Shown here: piece after piece, positions 5,873 to 8,826 of the stretch
Position numbering within the stretch: the stretch's first letter is position 1
How the letters are laid out: every line of letters begins with the position of its first letter
From: Rhodocyclaceae bacterium UBA6160
GTDB lineage: Bacteria; Pseudomonadota; Gammaproteobacteria; Burkholderiales; Rhodocyclaceae
Direction of reading: 5' to 3'
Assembly: GCA_002422995.1 (NCBI GenBank)
Contig: DIUK01000029.1
Coordinates: 7,114 to 15,939 of the forward strand
DNA: 8,826 nt
Translations under genes and position numbers: made by a program
Notes under the pieces: model-generated
Told to the model about the DNA's origin: nothing
The model's input: the letters and a program-made list of their open reading frames with translations, nothing else
The model's database searches: none

Positions 5873-6264
5873 TCCGCTTTTGAATGGGCGCAATTTTAAT
5901 CGCCAAAAGCGTGCTGGATGCCGAGCTGCACACTGCCATGAATGAAACGTTTTTTCAGTAATACAAAGAAAGAAGGCACACTGGAAATTCACGAGTTTCT
6001 GGATTTTCAGCTCGCCCCGCTGGCACGCCACAGCCGCGCGGTCTGCCCTCCTTTCGTGAAGGCAAAGTCGCGCGCGTGGAAGCCTGGCTTGAGTCGCTTG
6101 GCCTGTGGTGGGGCAGCTTTGGCGAGTCCTGGTTTTACAGCGACTCGCATAATGATCTGCCTCTCTTGGAAAAGGTCACGCACCCCGTGGCGGTTGACGC
6201 GGATGACACGCTCAAAGCCACCGCCAAAGCCCGTGGCTGGCTGCAGATGAGTTTGCGGAGCTAG
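5873..6264 (+). pseudogene. Decayed SerB-like HAD (IB) phosphatase gene
   Basis: Pieces of a SerB-related HAD hydrolase can be read in order across two frames. SAFEWAQF begins two bases after the suhB stop; LIAKSVLDAELHTAMNETFF follows in another frame after loss of one T near 5894-5897; a TAA stands at 5959-5961 where CAA is expected. A 4-nt insertion (AAAGAAAGAAGG, about 5967-5974) shifts the frame again to GTLEIHEFLDFQLAPLARH. A large internal deletion near 6036-6046 joins this to PSFREGKVARVEAWLESLG, and the last piece, with the acid motif FYSDSHNDLPLL and VAVDADDTLKATAKARGW, runs to TAG at 6262-6264. The first part of the protein with the DxDxT nucleophile motif and the middle cap/motif II region (about 70 residues) are missing. 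It cannot make an active enzyme. The family match is from memory of betaproteobacterial homologues and is strong over the last 70 residues. Confidence 0.88.
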
Positions 6265-6301
6265 CTGACTTCTGTTTTTTGGTAAGCAATAACGTGCTTG
6301 A

Positions 6302-7411
6302 TTACCTAATATTTTCCATATGGCGACAATTGGTTTTTGGGAAATTACTGCACCCAAGAAATGGTGGTTTTCCTTGTTTTCCTGGACGTTTTACCAATTT
6401 GCCAGTCTGGCATCGTGGGCATGGGCTGCCTTCTTGATTTGATAAAGGCTTATCAGGAGTCTGTGGTTTTGTCTCATTTAGCTTATTCGGTTGAGTCATA
6501 GGCACTGAAGGAAAAATTCCTGTGCAGTGCGTGGGGTGAAGTGTGCAAGCAAAGAAGTTTGTTTCTGTGCCATCAGCACGGTTAATGGATCGACACTCAA
6601 GTTTTCCCTGACCACATTTTGGACAGGTAGCGCCTGCTTGTGGCAAAAAACCTGGTGGTTGCTTTGCTATCACAGTAGGGATAGGCGCAAGTCCGAAGCG
6701 TCTATGCCAATTAAAGGCGATAGGTCTGTGTAACGAAACAAGTTTTTCAGCGAATTCCTTCAAGGTTTCAGAACTGATTATTTTTGCAATGTTTAGAAAG
6801 TTATTATCACTATCAAACTCTTTATCAATATGAGATTTCAGTTGGTCCACTTTTAGAATGGAATCCAAACCATCAAACTTTTTCTTTGGGCGGTTGATTC
6901 GAGCGTTTGTTGAAATCAGAATCAGGCTTTTTATCGAGGGTTTGATGGGAAATCCTGCTCGTCTTGGAAGTTTAATAACTCCTTCGCGAGTCATGGTGTC
7001 GAGCACTGCAATATGTTTTTTATTTTGTTCAAGCGGGGAATTAATGCCTGAAGGGTTCCCTCCGTAAAATACCTCAAACTCACCATGTTCGTTGATCGCA
7101 ACCCCTTCAGAGAAGCGTTTGCTTTCGCAAACCCAAATGTCGAGAAACCGGTTAATCAGCAAATGATCAATCTGTGCTGAGCGATTCCCGTCTTCGATTC
7201 GTAAATCGTGAATAATTGCCCAGTTTTTGGATTTTTCGTAATGAAAATTAATTTCGTAAGCGGCATCATTCTCTCCTTTAGCCCCAGACTGAATGAAGCG
7301 GATCTCTCGCTGAATTTTTTCTTTGATGCTTTGCTTTGCATCAGGGTGATACAACAGGTTTTCTAGGGTGGAGACATCAGCGCTGCGATCATCTACTTGT
7401 TTGATTAACAT
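6302..7411 (-). CDS. NERD-domain nuclease-related protein with two topoisomerase-type zinc ribbons
   Basis: A 369-residue protein with no signal peptide or membrane segment. Residues about 42-115 form a NERD domain: SGAKGENDAAYEIN, then LRIEDGNRSAQIDHLLI with Asp82, then IWVCESKRF with the Glu96-x-Lys98 pair. Together with Glu48 this fits a PD-(D/E)XK nuclease core. Residues about 150-250 are a lysine-rich linker domain I do not recognise. The C-terminus has two zinc ribbons of the bacterial topoisomerase I type: CPKC (263/266) with Cys289 and Cys296, and CPRC (331/334) with Cys354 and Cys362 (FLGCSNFPKTNCRHM). DNA or RNA binding, perhaps cleavage, is likely; the role is unknown. The gene is much more A+T-rich than its flanks (14 of 60 G+C at 6781-6840, against 40 of 60 at 7921-7980), which suggests horizontal acquisition. 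It begins 51 nt after the ABC-F stop with a weak AAGAAG ribosome site. Confidence 0.85.
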   Translation of the reverse strand: MLIKQVDDRSADVSTLENLLYHPDAKQSIKEKIQREIRFIQSGAKGENDAAYEINFHYEKSKNWAIIHDLRIEDGNRSAQIDHLLINRFLDIWVCESKRFSEGVAINEHGEFEVFYGGNPSGINSPLEQNKKHIAVLDTMTREGVIKLPRRAGFPIKPSIKSLILISTNARINRPKKKFDGLDSILKVDQLKSHIDKEFDSDNNFLNIAKIISSETLKEFAEKLVSLHRPIAFNWHRRFGLAPIPTVIAKQPPGFLPQAGATCPKCGQGKLECRSINRADGTETNFFACTLHPTHCTGIFPSVPMTQPNKLNETKPQTPDKPLSNQEGSPCPRCQTGKLVKRPGKQGKPPFLGCSNFPKTNCRHMENIR

Positions 7412-7462
7412 AGGCTACTTCTTGGTTTTATTTTGCGAAATGACTCTGCGCAATAATCAAAT

Positions 7463-8826
7463 TCAGACCACACCCTGTCCCGCCAGATATTCCTCATATG
7501 TGCCGCGGTAATCGACGATGCTTCTATCTGTCTTGATTTCGATGATGCGCGTTGCAAGCGACGAGACGAACTCGCGGTCGTGCGAGACGAAAATCAGCGT
7601 GCCGGTAAATTTATCCAGCGCGGTATTGAGCGATTCGATGGATTCCATATCCAGGTGATTGGTCGGTTCATCCATCAACAGCACGTTGTTCCTGAGCAGC
7701 ATCAGCTTGCCAAACAGCATGCGGCCTTGCTCACCGCCGGAAATGACATTCACCGATTTTTTGGCATCGTCGCCAGAAAATAACAAGCGGCCCAGCGTGC
7801 CGCGGATCAGGGTTTCCACGTCGCCCCCTTCATAGCCGCCCTCGCGCACCCATTGCGTAATCCATTCGGTGAGCGGCATGTCGCTGGAAAAGTCTGCCGC
7901 ATGGTCTTGGGCAAACACGCCGGGGCGGGCTTTTTCAGCCCATTTGATGTGGCCGCCCTGGGGGATCAGGCCGCCCAGTTTTTCCCCCGCCAACAGGCGT
8001 AGCAGGGTGGTTTTACCCACGCCGTTCTCGCCGATGATGGCCACTTTATCGCCCGCTTCGATGGTCATTGACAGCGATTTGATGATGGGCTGCGTGGGGT
8101 CGTAGCCAAAACGCAGATTGTCAATCTCGCACGCCAGGCGGTGCAGTTTTTCTTTCTCATCAAAGTCAAAGCGTATCCACGGATACTGGCGGGAAGAGGG
8201 CTTGATGTCTTCGGGCTTGATTTTCTCGATCAGCTTCATGCGGCTGGTCGCTTGTCGCGCCTTGGATTTGTTGGCCGAAAAGCGGCGCACAAAATCCTGC
8301 AAGTCCGACACGCGTTCCTTGGCCTTGGCATTTGCCGAGACTTGACGCTCCCGCGCGACGGCCGAGGCTTCCATGAAATCATCATAATTTCCGCCATATA
8401 CCTTGATCGTGCCGTAATCCAGGTCGGCCATGTGCGTGCACACCTGGTTCAGGAAATGCCGGTCATGCGAGATGATGATCATCGTGCTCTCGCGCTGGTT
8501 GAGGATGTCTTCCAGCCAGCGGATGGTGTTGATGTCGAGGTTATTGGTCGGTTCATCCAGCAGCAAAATGTCCGGATTGGCGAACAGCGCTTGGACCAGC
8601 AGCACACGCAGCTTCCAGCCCGGCGCTACTTCGCTCATCGGCCCTGTGTGTTGTTCTATCGGAATGCCTGCGCCCATCAGCAATTCGCCGGCGCGGGATT
8701 CTGCCGTGTAACCGTCGTATTCGGCAAACTTGCCTTCCAGTTCGGCCGCGCGCATGTAATCGTCTTCAGTCGCCTCGGGGTTGGCGTAAATCGCATCGCG
8801 CTCGCTCATGCACGCCCACATCTCCG
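7463..8826 (-). CDS. ybiT: YbiT-type ABC-F ATPase (5' end beyond window)
   Basis: A soluble ABC-F protein with two ATPase domains and no membrane part; family members bind the ribosome and affect translation. The visible 454 codons cover all but about the first 90 residues, so the first Walker A is outside; the ATG at 8821 is internal, as the frame runs open to the edge. The first domain shows the degenerate signature MSEVAPGWKLR, Walker B LLLDEPTNNLD and the SHDRHF switch, as in YbiT. A charged linker follows (AKERVSDLQDFVRRFSANKS). The second domain has Walker A GENGVGKTTLL, Q-loop AQDH, signature SGGEQGRML, Walker B LLMDEPTNHLD and SHDREF. The C-terminus YEEYLAGQGVV parallels that of E. 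coli YbiT. It ends 51 nt upstream of the NERD gene, so read-through into that gene is possible. Symbol by family resemblance. Confidence 0.93.
   Translation of the reverse strand, partial: EMWACMSERDAIYANPEATEDDYMRAAELEGKFAEYDGYTAESRAGELLMGAGIPIEQHTGPMSEVAPGWKLRVLLVQALFANPDILLLDEPTNNLDINTIRWLEDILNQRESTMIIISHDRHFLNQVCTHMADLDYGTIKVYGGNYDDFMEASAVARERQVSANAKAKERVSDLQDFVRRFSANKSKARQATSRMKLIEKIKPEDIKPSSRQYPWIRFDFDEKEKLHRLACEIDNLRFGYDPTQPIIKSLSMTIEAGDKVAIIGENGVGKTTLLRLLAGEKLGGLIPQGGHIKWAEKARPGVFAQDHAADFSSDMPLTEWITQWVREGGYEGGDVETLIRGTLGRLLFSGDDAKKSVNVISGGEQGRMLFGKLMLLRNNVLLMDEPTNHLDMESIESLNTALDKFTGTLIFVSHDREFVSSLATRIIEIKTDRSIVDYRGTYEEYLAGQGVV

Noticed and set aside
6265..6301. T-run at 6275-6280 as a terminator after the HAD remnant
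   Set aside because: No stable G+C-rich stem precedes the T-run, so an intrinsic terminator is not supported.
6007..6357. A 116-codon open frame on the minus strand across the HAD remnant and the end of the NERD gene
   Set aside because: It is antisense to recognisable HAD coding pieces and overlaps the end of a real gene; no family resemblance was seen.
7412..7462. TTGCGC and TAAAAC with 17-bp spacing on the minus strand as a promoter of the NERD gene
   Set aside because: Only 3 and 4 of 6 positions match; such a pair is expected by chance in an A+T-rich gap, so it was not listed as a feature.

Overview
The window looks like chromosomal DNA of a betaproteobacterium. The evidence is protein-level: the IscS, IscU, IscR, TrmJ, SuhB and YbiT-type proteins are all proteobacterial, and the row suhB / trmJ / (cysE) / iscR / iscS / iscU matches the suhB-trmJ-isc order of gamma- and betaproteobacteria. 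A second cysteine desulfurase between iscR and iscS, and the sequence of the decayed HAD phosphatase, point to the betaproteobacteria (perhaps Nitrosomonadales). That assignment is inference from memory of the families, not a search.

Left part (1-3378), minus strand: the start of an isc iron-sulfur operon, transcribed iscR > nifS-like desulfurase > iscS > iscU, with iscU running off the left edge. The promoter lies at the end of cysE. It has a good sigma70 core (TTGACT, 17 bp, TATAGT) and two Type-1-like IscR operators 28 bp apart, one over the -35 and one over the -10/start region. This is the layout expected for negative autoregulation by [2Fe-2S]-IscR. The roughly 150-nt leader holds a two-stem hairpin and a perfect 13-bp tandem repeat.

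Middle part (3367-5871): cysE (serine acetyltransferase, first step of cysteine synthesis) and trmJ (tRNA 2'-O-methyltransferase) lie upstream of isc on the same strand. suhB is divergent on the plus strand. The block joins cysteine supply (CysE), sulfur mobilisation (two desulfurases), cluster assembly (IscU) and the cluster-sensing regulator (IscR). The last CysE codons and its stop codon lie inside the distal IscR operator.

Right part (5873-8826): directly after the suhB stop is a heavily decayed SerB-like HAD phosphatase, with a lost N-terminus, a frameshift, a nonsense codon, a 4-nt duplication and an internal deletion. Next, on the minus strand, is an A+T-rich gene for a NERD-domain (PD-(D/E)XK nuclease-related) protein with two C-terminal topoisomerase-type zinc ribbons, probably acquired horizontally. 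Last is the 3' part of a YbiT-type ABC-F ATPase gene, cut by the right edge. No RNA genes, CRISPR arrays, insertion sequences or convincing terminators were seen. Nothing amounts to a clearly new multi-gene system; the least understood element is the NERD/zinc-ribbon protein beside the decayed HAD gene.
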